From contig WGND01000009.1 of NCBI GenBank assembly GCA_016124805.1, positions 62,001 through 126,000 on the forward strand: a DNA stretch of 64,000 bases. Direction: 5' to 3'. The notes beneath the pieces were generated by a model. It saw only the letters and a list, made by a program, of their open reading frames with translations, made no database searches and had not been told where the DNA came from. This DNA comes from Hyphomicrobiales bacterium. GTDB taxonomy: Bacteria; Pseudomonadota; Alphaproteobacteria; Parvibaculales; Parvibaculaceae. Of this stretch, positions 27,253-35,565 are shown in pieces. Position numbers and translations under genes: made by a program. Each line of letters opens with the position of its first letter. Position 1 is the first letter of the stretch.

Positions 27253-27298
27253 TTGGACCCGAGTCCAATTTTCTTTTTCTGACTGGACTCTAGTTCAA
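27253..27298. promoter_or_regulatory. Pair of 16-bp palindromes between PAS gene and acyl-CoA ligase
   Basis: Site 1 (27253-27268) is TTGGAC-CCGA-GTCCAA with perfect 6-bp arms. Site 2 (27283-27298) is CTGGACTCTAGTTCAA, a weaker copy. Their starts are 30 bases apart, about three helical turns, so both lie on the same face of DNA, as for a TetR/FadR-type dimer pair. They lie 120-165 bases before the ligase ATG. Confidence 0.55.
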
Positions 27299-27417
27299 AT
27301 TCTTCCAAACAAAAACATCGATTTATTTCAGATGACGTTTTATCACTTCATTCTGTTGCGCCGATGCATGAAGATTGCGTTAAGAAGACAAATCACCCCG
27401 AAGAAGTGAGAGAAAAA

Positions 27418-29001
27418 ATGCCACTGCCGCAATTGACCAATCGTCACGTTCAGCCTTTCGCGGGACAAGATATCCGTACACTGATCGACCTGATGGCGAC
27501 AAGGCGTGCCGATCATGCCGCGCTGATATGGGAACCTTTCGAGGGTGACGGGACGAGCTGGAGCTATGCGGCTTTTGCAGAGAAAATCCGGCGATTGGCT
27601 GCAGGGCTGCATGCGCGCGGCGTGACACCGGGCGACCGCGTGATTGTGCATCTGGATAATTGCCCTGAAGCCATTTTTGCCTGGTTCGGCTGCGCCTATG
27701 TTGGGGCCGTGGCGGTGACAACCAATGCGCGCTCCATGCCCGACGAGATGGCCTATTTTGCCAGCCACAGCGGCGCGGTGGCCGCGATCACGCAGCCGCG
27801 CTTTGCCGCCATGGTGAAAGAGGCCGCGCCAAAGCTCGCCTGGATCGCCGTGACGCAAACGGATAATGGCGAGGATGCCGGCGCGAACAAGCCGACGGCC
27901 AAAGAGAGTTTCGATGCGATTGACGCCGATCCCGCCACGCTGCCCGAACGCCCTCACGACCCGATGGCGCCCTTCGGCATTCAATATACGTCGGGCACGA
28001 CATCGCGCCCCAAGGCCGTGCTCTGGACCCATGCCAATGCGCTGTGGGGGGCGAAGGTCGGCGCCGACCATGAAGACCTACAGCCGAGCGATGTGCATCT
28101 CATCACCATGCCGCTCTTCCACACCAATGCACAGTCCTATTCGGTGCTGACATCACTTTGGGTCGGTGCCACCATGGTGGTGCAGCCGCGCTTTTCCGCC
28201 TCGCGCTTCTGGCCGGTGTCGCTGAAACATAAATGCACATGGGCCTCGATGGTGCCCTTCTGCCTGCGGGCGCTGGTGACGCAGCCGGTGCCGGATCAAC
28301 ATTACTACCGCTTCTGGGGCAATGGCGTTTGCGAGCCGGTGACGGATGCGCATTTCCGCGTCAAGACCATCGGCTGGTGGGGCATGACCGAAACCATCAC
28401 CCATGGCACGGTGGGCAGCGCCTTTCACCCGGACATGCCGATGTCGATGGGCCGTGTCGCCAGCGAATATGAAATCCGCATCGTCAATGACGACGGTAAG
28501 GATGCCCAGCCCGGCGAGACGGGCGACCTGCTGATCAAGGGGCAGCGCGGGCTTTCGCTTTTTGCCGAATATTACAATAATGCCGAGGCGACCGAGTCCG
28601 CCTATGACGCGGATGGCTATTTTATCACCGGCGACCGCGTGACCCTGATGCCGGACGGCTATCTGGTTTTTGCCGACCGCAGCAAGGACATGCTGAAAGT
28701 GGGCGGGGAAAATGTCGCGGCCTCGGAAATCGAGCGTGTGGTGATGACCGTGCCGGGCATTGCGGAGGCGGCGGTCGTTGCCAAGAAAGACCCGATGTAT
28801 GACGAGGTACCGGTGGTGTTCGTGCTGCCGATGCCCGGCAGCACGGCCAGCCCCGAGGCCATGCGCGAGTCCATTGCCAAGGTCTGTGCCGCGCAGCTTG
28901 CCAATTTCAAACAGCCGCGTGAAATCCGCATTGTCGACAGCCTGCCACGCTCAACGCTGGAAAAAATCGCCAAGGCCGAGCTGCGCAAGCTGCTCGACTA
29001 G
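27418..29001 (+). CDS. AMP-forming acyl-CoA ligase
   Basis: Adenylates a carboxylic acid and transfers it to CoA, 527 residues. The ATP loop YTSGTTSRPKAV is near residue 192, GWWGMTET follows, then the hinge TGDRVTLMPDGYLVFADRSKDM and the C-terminal lysine region STLEKIAKAEL. It belongs to the broad class-I adenylate-forming family, resembling CaiC-like or long-chain ligases. An in-frame start at 27364 has no ribosome-binding site; 27418 is used although its GAGA site is weak. The carboxylase gene is convergent on its right. A fatty-acid or sterol side-chain substrate is possible. Confidence 0.88.
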   Translation: MPLPQLTNRHVQPFAGQDIRTLIDLMATRRADHAALIWEPFEGDGTSWSYAAFAEKIRRLAAGLHARGVTPGDRVIVHLDNCPEAIFAWFGCAYVGAVAVTTNARSMPDEMAYFASHSGAVAAITQPRFAAMVKEAAPKLAWIAVTQTDNGEDAGANKPTAKESFDAIDADPATLPERPHDPMAPFGIQYTSGTTSRPKAVLWTHANALWGAKVGADHEDLQPSDVHLITMPLFHTNAQSYSVLTSLWVGATMVVQPRFSASRFWPVSLKHKCTWASMVPFCLRALVTQPVPDQHYYRFWGNGVCEPVTDAHFRVKTIGWWGMTETITHGTVGSAFHPDMPMSMGRVASEYEIRIVNDDGKDAQPGETGDLLIKGQRGLSLFAEYYNNAEATESAYDADGYFITGDRVTLMPDGYLVFADRSKDMLKVGGENVAASEIERVVMTVPGIAEAAVVAKKDPMYDEVPVVFVLPMPGSTASPEAMRESIAKVCAAQLANFKQPREIRIVDSLPRSTLEKIAKAELRKLLD

Positions 29002-29008
29002 CCGAGCC

Positions 29009-32000
29009 CTACCATGTGTCGATGAAGCCGCGCGAGGCCGACGCCTCGCGTGGCGGCATGGATTTGAGCCCGCGCAACACCCAGCGGCGCGTGTCCGACG
29101 GGTCGATGACCTCATCAATTTCGAGGAAGGCGGCCATGTTGATGGCCTTGCCGTTCTCATAGGAGCGGTCGACCATCTTGCGGAAGAAGGCGTCGCGCTC
29201 CTTCTCATCCTCAATGGCTTCCATCTCGCGGCGATAGCCCAGACGCACGGCCCCTTCGAGCCCCATGCCGCCAAATTCGCCGGTGGGCCATGAGACGATG
29301 AAGAAAGGGGCATGAAAGCTGCCACCCGCCATGGCCTGCGCGCCAAGCCCATAGCCCTTGCGCAACACGACGGTGAAGATCGGCACGGTGAGGCTCGCTG
29401 CCGTCACAAACATGCGCGAGACATGACGCACCTGCGCCTGTTCCTCAATTTCGGGGCCCACCATGAAGCCCGGCGTATCGCAGAGTGACAGGATCGGCAG
29501 GCCGTAAGACTCGCAGAGCTGCATGAAACGGGCCGCCTTGTCCGCCGCATCGGCATCAATGGCGCCGCCCAGATGCATCGGGTTATTGGCCATGAGCCCC
29601 ATGGGCCGCCCTTCGATGCGGATGAAGGCGGTGAGAATGCCGATGCCGAAATCGCGGCGCAGCTCGAGCACGCTGCCCTGATCGGCAAGGCCCTCAATGA
29701 CGCGGCGCACATCATAGGCGCGGAGCCGGTTTTCCGGGATCATGTGGCGAAGGGCGCGCTGGTCTTCGACATCCCATGTCGGCAGCGCGCCTTGCGTGTA
29801 GCCGAGATATTTTTTGGCGGCGGCAACGGCCTCGCCTTCATCCTCCACCGCGATATCGACGACACCATTTTTGGTCTGCACGCCGATGGGGCCGATATCT
29901 TCAGGCATATAGGCACCGAGCCCACCGCCCTCGATCATGGCGGGACCGCCCATGCCGATATTTGAATCCCTGGTGGCGATGATGACATCGCAGACGCCGA
30001 GCAAGGCGGCATTGCCTGCAAAGCAGCGACCCGACACCAGACCGAGCAGCGGCACCTTGCCGGAGAGGGCGGCAAATTTGATGAAGGAGGGCGTGTCGAG
30101 ACCGGCCACGCCTGCGACATCGGTGTCGCCCGGACGCCCGCCCCCGCCTTCGGCAAAAAGCACGACCGGCAGCTTCCAGTCATCCGCGATCTTGAGCATG
30201 CGGTCTTTTTTCTTGTGGTTCATGCCGCCCTGCGTACCCGCAAAGACGGTGAAGTCGTAAGCCATGACCATGGCGCGGGATTTATCCTCGCCAAAACTTT
30301 CGCCGTTGATGGCGCCGATGCCGGTGATGAGACCATCGGCGGGGCTCATGGCGATCAACTCTTCCATGGAACGGCGGCGGCGCTGGGCGGCGAGCACCAG
30401 GGCGCCATATTCGATGAAGCTGCCGGGATCGACGAGATCGTCGATATTTTCACGCGCGGTGCGCTGGTTGCGCTTGCGGCGACGGGCGACCGCGTCGGGC
30501 CGGCGATGATCCAAGCCAATGGCATGGCGTTCGATCGTTTCGGCAAGATCGGGACGGATGGCGTCGAGATCTATCTCTTCCTCAATGGCAGACCCTTCGC
30601 TCAAGACATCGGAGGCTTCAAAGAAAAGCACCGGATCATTTTCAAAGAGCGTGTCGCCCGGCTGTGCCGCGAGCTGTTTCACATGACCGCCCTGTTGCGC
30701 GGTGACGATGTGTTCCATTTTCATGGATTCGATGATGGCGACCTGCCTGCCCGGCCAGAGGGCATCGCCTTCGGCGACATCAATGCTGACAACGCGGCCC
30801 TGCATGGGTGCACCAAGCGCTGTGGTGCCTTCAGGCGCCTGCATATTCTGGGATGTTGCGGCACCGGACGTGGCTGTGCCCGTATGGAAACGCTGGACAT
30901 GAGCATCACCTGCCGAAGGCATGAGACTGGCGGCATGATCCTCGACATAGCGGGTGTAGAGATCATTGCCGGCAAAGGCGGGCGTGGCGAGAAGGTTCTG
31001 ATGGAAAGGGAGATTGGTCGCCACGCCCTCGATGCGGAATTCGCTGAGCGCCCGGCGGGCGCGCATGACCGCATCGCCATAGGCAGGGGAGGAAGAATGC
31101 ACGATGAGCTTGGCAAGCAGCGAGTCATAATGCGGGCTGGTGCGGTAGCCGGCATAGCCGAAGCTGTCGACACGGATGCCGGGACCTGATGGCGGCTCAA
31201 AAACGCTCAGCGTGCCGCCTGCGGGTTTGGCCTCGCCGGTGGCATCCATGGTTTCCATATTGACGCGGATCTGGATGGCGTGACCCCGCGCGCGTGGCGC
31301 TTCGGCCTGCAGCAGGGCAAGATCGGCCAGGGATTTTCCGGCGGCCAGATGCAGCTGGGTCTGGACGAGATCAACGCCGGTGACTTCCTCGGTCACCGTA
31401 TGCTCGACCTGCAGGCGGGGATTGGCTTCCATGAAGGCAAAGACGGCGGCATCGCCCTCGCCTGCCGCATCGACCAGAAACTCGAATGTGCCGAGGTTTT
31501 TATAATGAGCCTCTTCGGCCATGCGGATGGCGGCAGCTGTCAGCTGGTCACGCATGGCAGGCGCGAGCGTGGGGCTGGGCGCAATTTCGACAAGCTTCTG
31601 GTTGCGCCGCTGAAGCGAACATTCGCGCTCACCGAGATGGGTGACATGACGGCCATCGCCGATGATCTGGATTTCAATGTGGCGGGCCTTTTCGATCAAT
31701 TGCTCGACATAGACATCGGCGCTGCCGAAAGCGGCTTTGGCTTCTGACTGGCAGCGGGCATAGGCCTCTGCTATGTCGCCTGCCGCACGCACCGGGCGCA
31801 TGCCACGGCCACCGCCGCCCGCCACGGCCTTGATCATCATGGCGGCGTTGGAACCCAGCCCCTCAAAAAAGCGTGTGGCGTCGTCGAGTGAGGTCGGCCC
31901 ATTGGTGCCGGGCAAGAGAGCGACGCCGCATTTGGCAGCAAAGGCGCGGGCGGCCACCTTGTCGCCGAAAAGGTCAAGCGTGTCGGGCGAGGGGCCGACA

Positions 32001-32305
32001 AAGGTGACACCGGCCGCCGCGCAAGCCCGCGCGAAGGCGGCATTTTCCGAGAGGAAGCCATAGCCCGGATGGAGCGCGTCGCAACCATGGGCCTGCGCCA
32101 CCTTCAAAATCGCCGCACCATCCAGATAGGCCGCCGCGCCGACACCGGGCAGTTCCACGGCCTCATCACAGGCTTTGACATGCAGGCTTGCGCCATCATC
32201 AGCCGGATGGACAGCGAGGGTTTTGATGCCGAGTTCGGCAGCGGCACGGGCAATGCGAATGGCGATCTCGCCCCGATTGGCGATGAGGAGCTTGGTGAGG
32301 GTCAT
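29009..32305 (-). CDS. Single-chain biotin-dependent acyl-CoA carboxylase (BC-BCCP-CT)
   Basis: Carboxylates acyl-CoA at the alpha carbon with bicarbonate and ATP, 1098 residues. Biotin carboxylase (about 1-450) begins LLIANRGEIAIRIARAA and carries the ATP-grasp loop GGGGRGM and EANPRLQVEHTVTEE. The BCCP domain (about 490-560) has ESMKMEH with biotin lysine K529. The two-half carboxyltransferase (about 600-1098) contains GGGRPGD, GxGGPAMIEGG and the acyl-CoA-side CDTPGFMVG. BC, BCCP and CT in one chain is the plan of long-chain acyl-CoA carboxylase (LCC). The ATG at 32305 is used; a TTG at 32314 also exists. It does not replace AccABCD. Confidence 0.9.
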   Translation of the reverse strand: MTLTKLLIANRGEIAIRIARAAAELGIKTLAVHPADDGASLHVKACDEAVELPGVGAAAYLDGAAILKVAQAHGCDALHPGYGFLSENAAFARACAAAGVTFVGPSPDTLDLFGDKVAARAFAAKCGVALLPGTNGPTSLDDATRFFEGLGSNAAMMIKAVAGGGGRGMRPVRAAGDIAEAYARCQSEAKAAFGSADVYVEQLIEKARHIEIQIIGDGRHVTHLGERECSLQRRNQKLVEIAPSPTLAPAMRDQLTAAAIRMAEEAHYKNLGTFEFLVDAAGEGDAAVFAFMEANPRLQVEHTVTEEVTGVDLVQTQLHLAAGKSLADLALLQAEAPRARGHAIQIRVNMETMDATGEAKPAGGTLSVFEPPSGPGIRVDSFGYAGYRTSPHYDSLLAKLIVHSSSPAYGDAVMRARRALSEFRIEGVATNLPFHQNLLATPAFAGNDLYTRYVEDHAASLMPSAGDAHVQRFHTGTATSGAATSQNMQAPEGTTALGAPMQGRVVSIDVAEGDALWPGRQVAIIESMKMEHIVTAQQGGHVKQLAAQPGDTLFENDPVLFFEASDVLSEGSAIEEEIDLDAIRPDLAETIERHAIGLDHRRPDAVARRRKRNQRTARENIDDLVDPGSFIEYGALVLAAQRRRRSMEELIAMSPADGLITGIGAINGESFGEDKSRAMVMAYDFTVFAGTQGGMNHKKKDRMLKIADDWKLPVVLFAEGGGGRPGDTDVAGVAGLDTPSFIKFAALSGKVPLLGLVSGRCFAGNAALLGVCDVIIATRDSNIGMGGPAMIEGGGLGAYMPEDIGPIGVQTKNGVVDIAVEDEGEAVAAAKKYLGYTQGALPTWDVEDQRALRHMIPENRLRAYDVRRVIEGLADQGSVLELRRDFGIGILTAFIRIEGRPMGLMANNPMHLGGAIDADAADKAARFMQLCESYGLPILSLCDTPGFMVGPEIEEQAQVRHVSRMFVTAASLTVPIFTVVLRKGYGLGAQAMAGGSFHAPFFIVSWPTGEFGGMGLEGAVRLGYRREMEAIEDEKERDAFFRKMVDRSYENGKAINMAAFLEIDEVIDPSDTRRWVLRGLKSMPPREASASRGFIDTW

Positions 32306-32643
32306 GAGCGGCAACCTGCTGACGTGAGTTCTTGATTTTGCTTTGTGCGCAACTTTGGTCGGCAGGCCGCGTCAGGTCAATGGGGACAGATGAGGCGGCA
32401 CTTGTTCAAAAAGAGTGCATGGATGTCCGACATTATATGGCGGTGTTCAGCCGTTTCCTCCGCCGCCCAACAATTTACCTTGCTATTTCTGCCCCAGCCC
32501 CCACTTATGAGCTGTCATTTCGTTTTGGTTCGGCATGCTCTCTACGCTCAAGATCGAGCGCCGGGCTATCCCTACTCTCAGTGAAGATTGATACATCCGC
32601 GTGATGATTGCGCGGCTGACACCTCTATTATTAAGGAGACACC
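32306..32643. other. Divergent promoter region and long leader of the cold-shock gene
   Basis: 338 bases without a credible gene. The right part should be the 5-prime leader of the cold-shock gene, which is long in CspA-type genes and folds as a thermosensor; the sequence just before the ATG is AAGGAG. No clear -35/-10 pair was identified for either direction. Confidence 0.45.
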
Positions 32644-32850
32644 ATGTCCAACAAGGGCGCGGTTAAATGGTTTAACAGCCAAAAAGGTTTCGGTTTCATT
32701 CAGCCTGACAATGGCGACAATGATGTGTTCGTTCACATCTCCGCCGTCGAGCGCGCAGGCCTTTCGAACCTGAATGAAGGCCAGAAGCTGTCCTACGATC
32801 TCGTGACAGAAAAAGGCAAGACCTCGGCTGCCAATCTTCAGGTTCTCTGA
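32644..32850 (+). CDS. Cold-shock protein (CspA family)
   Basis: Single-stranded nucleic-acid chaperone, 68 residues, exactly one cold-shock domain. RNP1 is KGFGFIQP, RNP2 is VFVHIS, and the start MSNKGAVKWFNSQKGF is typical. Ribosome-binding site AAGGAG is seven bases upstream. An intrinsic terminator follows. Whether it is cold-induced or constitutive cannot be decided. Confidence 0.96.
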   Translation: MSNKGAVKWFNSQKGFGFIQPDNGDNDVFVHISAVERAGLSNLNEGQKLSYDLVTEKGKTSAANLQVL

Positions 32851-32901
32851 ATCTGACTGATGGCGCGAGGTGCAGGACCTGTTCCTGACCTTTCGACAAA
32901 G

Positions 32902-32936
32902 AAAACCCGGCTGGAGCAATCCATGCCGGGTTTTTT
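32902..32936. terminator. Terminator between cold-shock gene and histidine kinase gene
   Basis: A 10-bp stem (32902-32911 with 32925-32934) has a 13-base loop and is followed by a T-run on the plus strand; the A-run on its left serves the minus strand. It separates the convergent cold-shock and kinase genes and overlaps the kinase stop. Confidence 0.85.
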
Positions 32937-34359
32937 ATGGCGACCGCGAAGCTGGCCAGCGCAGCGTGACACGCAGACCCGGCGCGGCATCTTCCAGCAC
33001 AAGGCCTGCCTCATGCAGATCGGCAACCGCCTTGACCAGTGACAGCCCCAGCCCGCTGCCCGGCGAGGTGCGGCTCGTTTCCAGACGATAGAAGCGGGTG
33101 AGCACATTCTCTCGTTCGGACGCGGGAATACCCGGCCCCTTATCCTCCATCATCAGCCTGATGCCGTCCGCATCACGCGACAAGGTGAGCGCGATCGGTG
33201 AACCGGCGGGTGTGTGGCGCAGGGCATTTTCCACCAGATTGGCGAGCAGTTGAAAGAGAAGGTCGCGGTCCCCCTGCACCTCGATATCGGGCGCGATATT
33301 GGCGATGAGATGGCGCCCCTCCTCCTCAATGGAGGCGCCATAGGCTTCGATCACTGTTGAGCAGATCTGGCTCAGGCTGATTGTCCCGAATTTCTGTTTG
33401 CGTCCGCCGGCCTCAATCTGGGCGATCCGCAAGAGAGCGACAAAGGTCGAGAGGATAATGTCGATCTGCGACAAGGCTTCTTCGATGGCGGATTTATATT
33501 CATCCGGCGTCTGGGACCGATGGGCGGCTGTTTCCAGACGCTGGCGCAACCGGCTCAGCGGTGTGCGCAGATCATGGGCGATGCCGCTGGAGACCTGCTT
33601 GACGCTCTCCATGAGGTGGCCGACGCGCTCGAGCGTGGCATTGACGCCCTGCGCCAGTTCATCCATCTCGTCGCCGGCGCCTGCCAGCTTGAGCCGCGTC
33701 TCAAGATGACCCTGCATGACGAGGTGCAGCGATCTGTTGAATTCATCAATGCGGCGCAAAGAGCGTATGCCCAGAAAGGCGCCGCCGCTGACGGCCAGAA
33801 GGAGCATGATGCCCCCGCTCCACAGGAAGGCGGAGACAATGGCTTCCTGCGATTCCAGAATGGGGTAGCGATCAAAGCCAATGAGCAGCAGGCTGCCATC
33901 TTCGAGCTGCTGGCCGAGCGCGGTCAGCATGTGCTCGTCATAATCTTCGGTGCCTTCGGCTTCCTTCAGCGGCAGCGGATAATTGTGCCAGCCTGTTTGG
34001 GGAGCGGCGATGTCGACATTGCCTTCGACGACGGCCCCCTTGGCGTCGGTCAGGAGCGTGTAGAGCTTGAAGCCGCTGGCGGCGGTGCCCTCTTCTGCGA
34101 GATCGCCGATCAGGGCCGCGCGGCCCTCGACCAGATAGCGATTATGCATGGCCGAAGCTTCCTGCTCGATTGCACTGCGCGTCTGGTCTTCAAGCGCGGC
34201 GGTCGCGATCCAATAGGTGACCTGACCCAGGACGAGATAGGACAGCGCAAAGAGCACCGCATAAAGCAGCGCGAAACGGAAGCTTGAAGCGCGAAGCGTG
34301 CGCCTGATCCGCCTTTTCGGCGTCAGAAGCGATGGCTGCATGTCTGATGGTTGCGGCAT
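32935..34359 (-). CDS. Two-component sensor histidine kinase
   Basis: Inner-membrane kinase, 474 residues. Membrane segments near 27-52 and 178-199 frame a periplasmic sensor domain of about 125 residues. A HAMP domain (about 200-255), HisKA with phospho-His H262 (AHDLRTPLSRL) and HATPase (NLVENALRH, DKGPGIP, GSGLGLSLV) follow. The layout is that of PmrB/QseC-type kinases. It is the last gene of the cluster; its partner regulator lies 3 kb upstream beyond the two glycosyltransferase genes. Signal unknown; cationic peptides or metals are possible by analogy. Confidence 0.9.
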   Translation of the reverse strand: MPQPSDMQPSLLTPKRRIRRTLRASSFRFALLYAVLFALSYLVLGQVTYWIATAALEDQTRSAIEQEASAMHNRYLVEGRAALIGDLAEEGTAASGFKLYTLLTDAKGAVVEGNVDIAAPQTGWHNYPLPLKEAEGTEDYDEHMLTALGQQLEDGSLLLIGFDRYPILESQEAIVSAFLWSGGIMLLLAVSGGAFLGIRSLRRIDEFNRSLHLVMQGHLETRLKLAGAGDEMDELAQGVNATLERVGHLMESVKQVSSGIAHDLRTPLSRLRQRLETAAHRSQTPDEYKSAIEEALSQIDIILSTFVALLRIAQIEAGGRKQKFGTISLSQICSTVIEAYGASIEEEGRHLIANIAPDIEVQGDRDLLFQLLANLVENALRHTPAGSPIALTLSRDADGIRLMMEDKGPGIPASERENVLTRFYRLETSRTSPGSGLGLSLVKAVADLHEAGLVLEDAAPGLRVTLRWPASRSP

Positions 34360-34437
34360 GGAATGCGTGGCCCTAAGCGCGGGGAGAGGCAGACAATCAT
34401 CCGGGAAACAAGAAGGCGGCGCAACCTGCCTGCCTTC

Positions 34438-35565
34438 TCAGGCTGCCTTGTTGCGCCAGGTGAATGTCGAGGTGACGACATAGTTCCAGACCGAACCCAC
34501 AATGGCGCCCAGAAAACCGGCGGCCAGCCAATAGACGGAATGGGAAAAGAGCATGTCGGCGACGGCGAAATTGGCCGCCGCGCCAATGCCGCAAGCCGCT
34601 ATGAAAGAGAGAAAGCCCCAGACAAAAGCGCTGCCGGTAAGGCGCCGGTCGCGATAGGTGATCGTGTTGTTGAGGACGAAATTCACCGTCATGGCAAAGA
34701 AGGTCGCCGTCATCTGCGAGAGATAGAAGGGAATGGCAAGGCGGATGAAAAGAAGGCTGAGCGCACCGAGATGCAGGACCACGCCCAGCATGCCGACCAT
34801 GACGAAAATGACAAAGCGCAGTGGGATGAGGCGGCCAATGGTCTTGTCGGCGAGCAGTTCCAGATAATTGAGGGCGACACGCAGGCTGAGTTTGCTCTCG
34901 CCATGGGCGCGCTCACCGAAGATATAAGGCAGTTCGACAATGCGCGGCGGCGTGGGCGATGAGACCACGAGATCGAGCAATATCTTGAAGCCGATATTGG
35001 AAAGACGATGGACTGCGGCGCGAAAAAAATCTGCCCGGACCATGAAGAAGCCGCTCATGGGATCGCTCAGTGGCACCTTGAGCAGCATCCGGGCCAGACG
35101 TGTGCCGAGGGAGCTCAGCGCCTTGCGATGCTCGGCAAACTCGCCCATATCGCCGCCGCTGACATGGCGGCTGCCGACCACGATATCCGTGTCGCCCTCC
35201 TTCATCACATCCAGCATGAGCGGGATGAGAAAGGCATCATGCTGCATGTCGGCATCGAGAATGACGAAACAGGGCGCGACAGAGGCCATCATGCCTTCGG
35301 TGCAGGCCGAGGCGAGACCCCCACGCCCGATGCGCTGAATGACGCGCAGATTGCTGCGATTGGCGGCAAGGCGACGGGCAAGCTCCGGCGTGCCGTCATG
35401 TGAATCATCATCCACGATGATGGCTTCCCAGGCGAGGCCCGTGAGCGCCTTGTCGAGCAGGTCAAGAAGCGGCACGAGATTGTCGCGCTCATTCAGTGTC
35501 GGGATGATGACGGAGAGTTCCGGCGCAAAAGAAAGGGCATCTTCTGAGAGATAGGGAATTGTCAT
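34438..35565 (-). CDS. Polyprenyl-phosphate glycosyltransferase with GtrA domain (DPM1/ArnC-like)
   Basis: Family 2 glycosyltransferase, 375 residues. It joins a nucleotide sugar to a polyprenyl phosphate on the cytoplasmic face. The N-terminal catalytic domain has LSVIIPTLNERDNL, the DDDSHDGT segment and the DAD motif (ILDADMQHD). The C-terminal about 130 residues form a four-helix GtrA-like membrane domain (VGMLGVVLHLGALSLLFI). The ATG at 35565 follows GGGTGG and overlaps the stop of the upstream transferase gene (ATGA). The pair suggests that this enzyme makes the lipid-linked sugar used by that transferase. Confidence 0.9.
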   Translation of the reverse strand: MTIPYLSEDALSFAPELSVIIPTLNERDNLVPLLDLLDKALTGLAWEAIIVDDDSHDGTPELARRLAANRSNLRVIQRIGRGGLASACTEGMMASVAPCFVILDADMQHDAFLIPLMLDVMKEGDTDIVVGSRHVSGGDMGEFAEHRKALSSLGTRLARMLLKVPLSDPMSGFFMVRADFFRAAVHRLSNIGFKILLDLVVSSPTPPRIVELPYIFGERAHGESKLSLRVALNYLELLADKTIGRLIPLRFVIFVMVGMLGVVLHLGALSLLFIRLAIPFYLSQMTATFFAMTVNFVLNNTITYRDRRLTGSAFVWGFLSFIAACGIGAAANFAVADMLFSHSVYWLAAGFLGAIVGSVWNYVVTSTFTWRNKAA

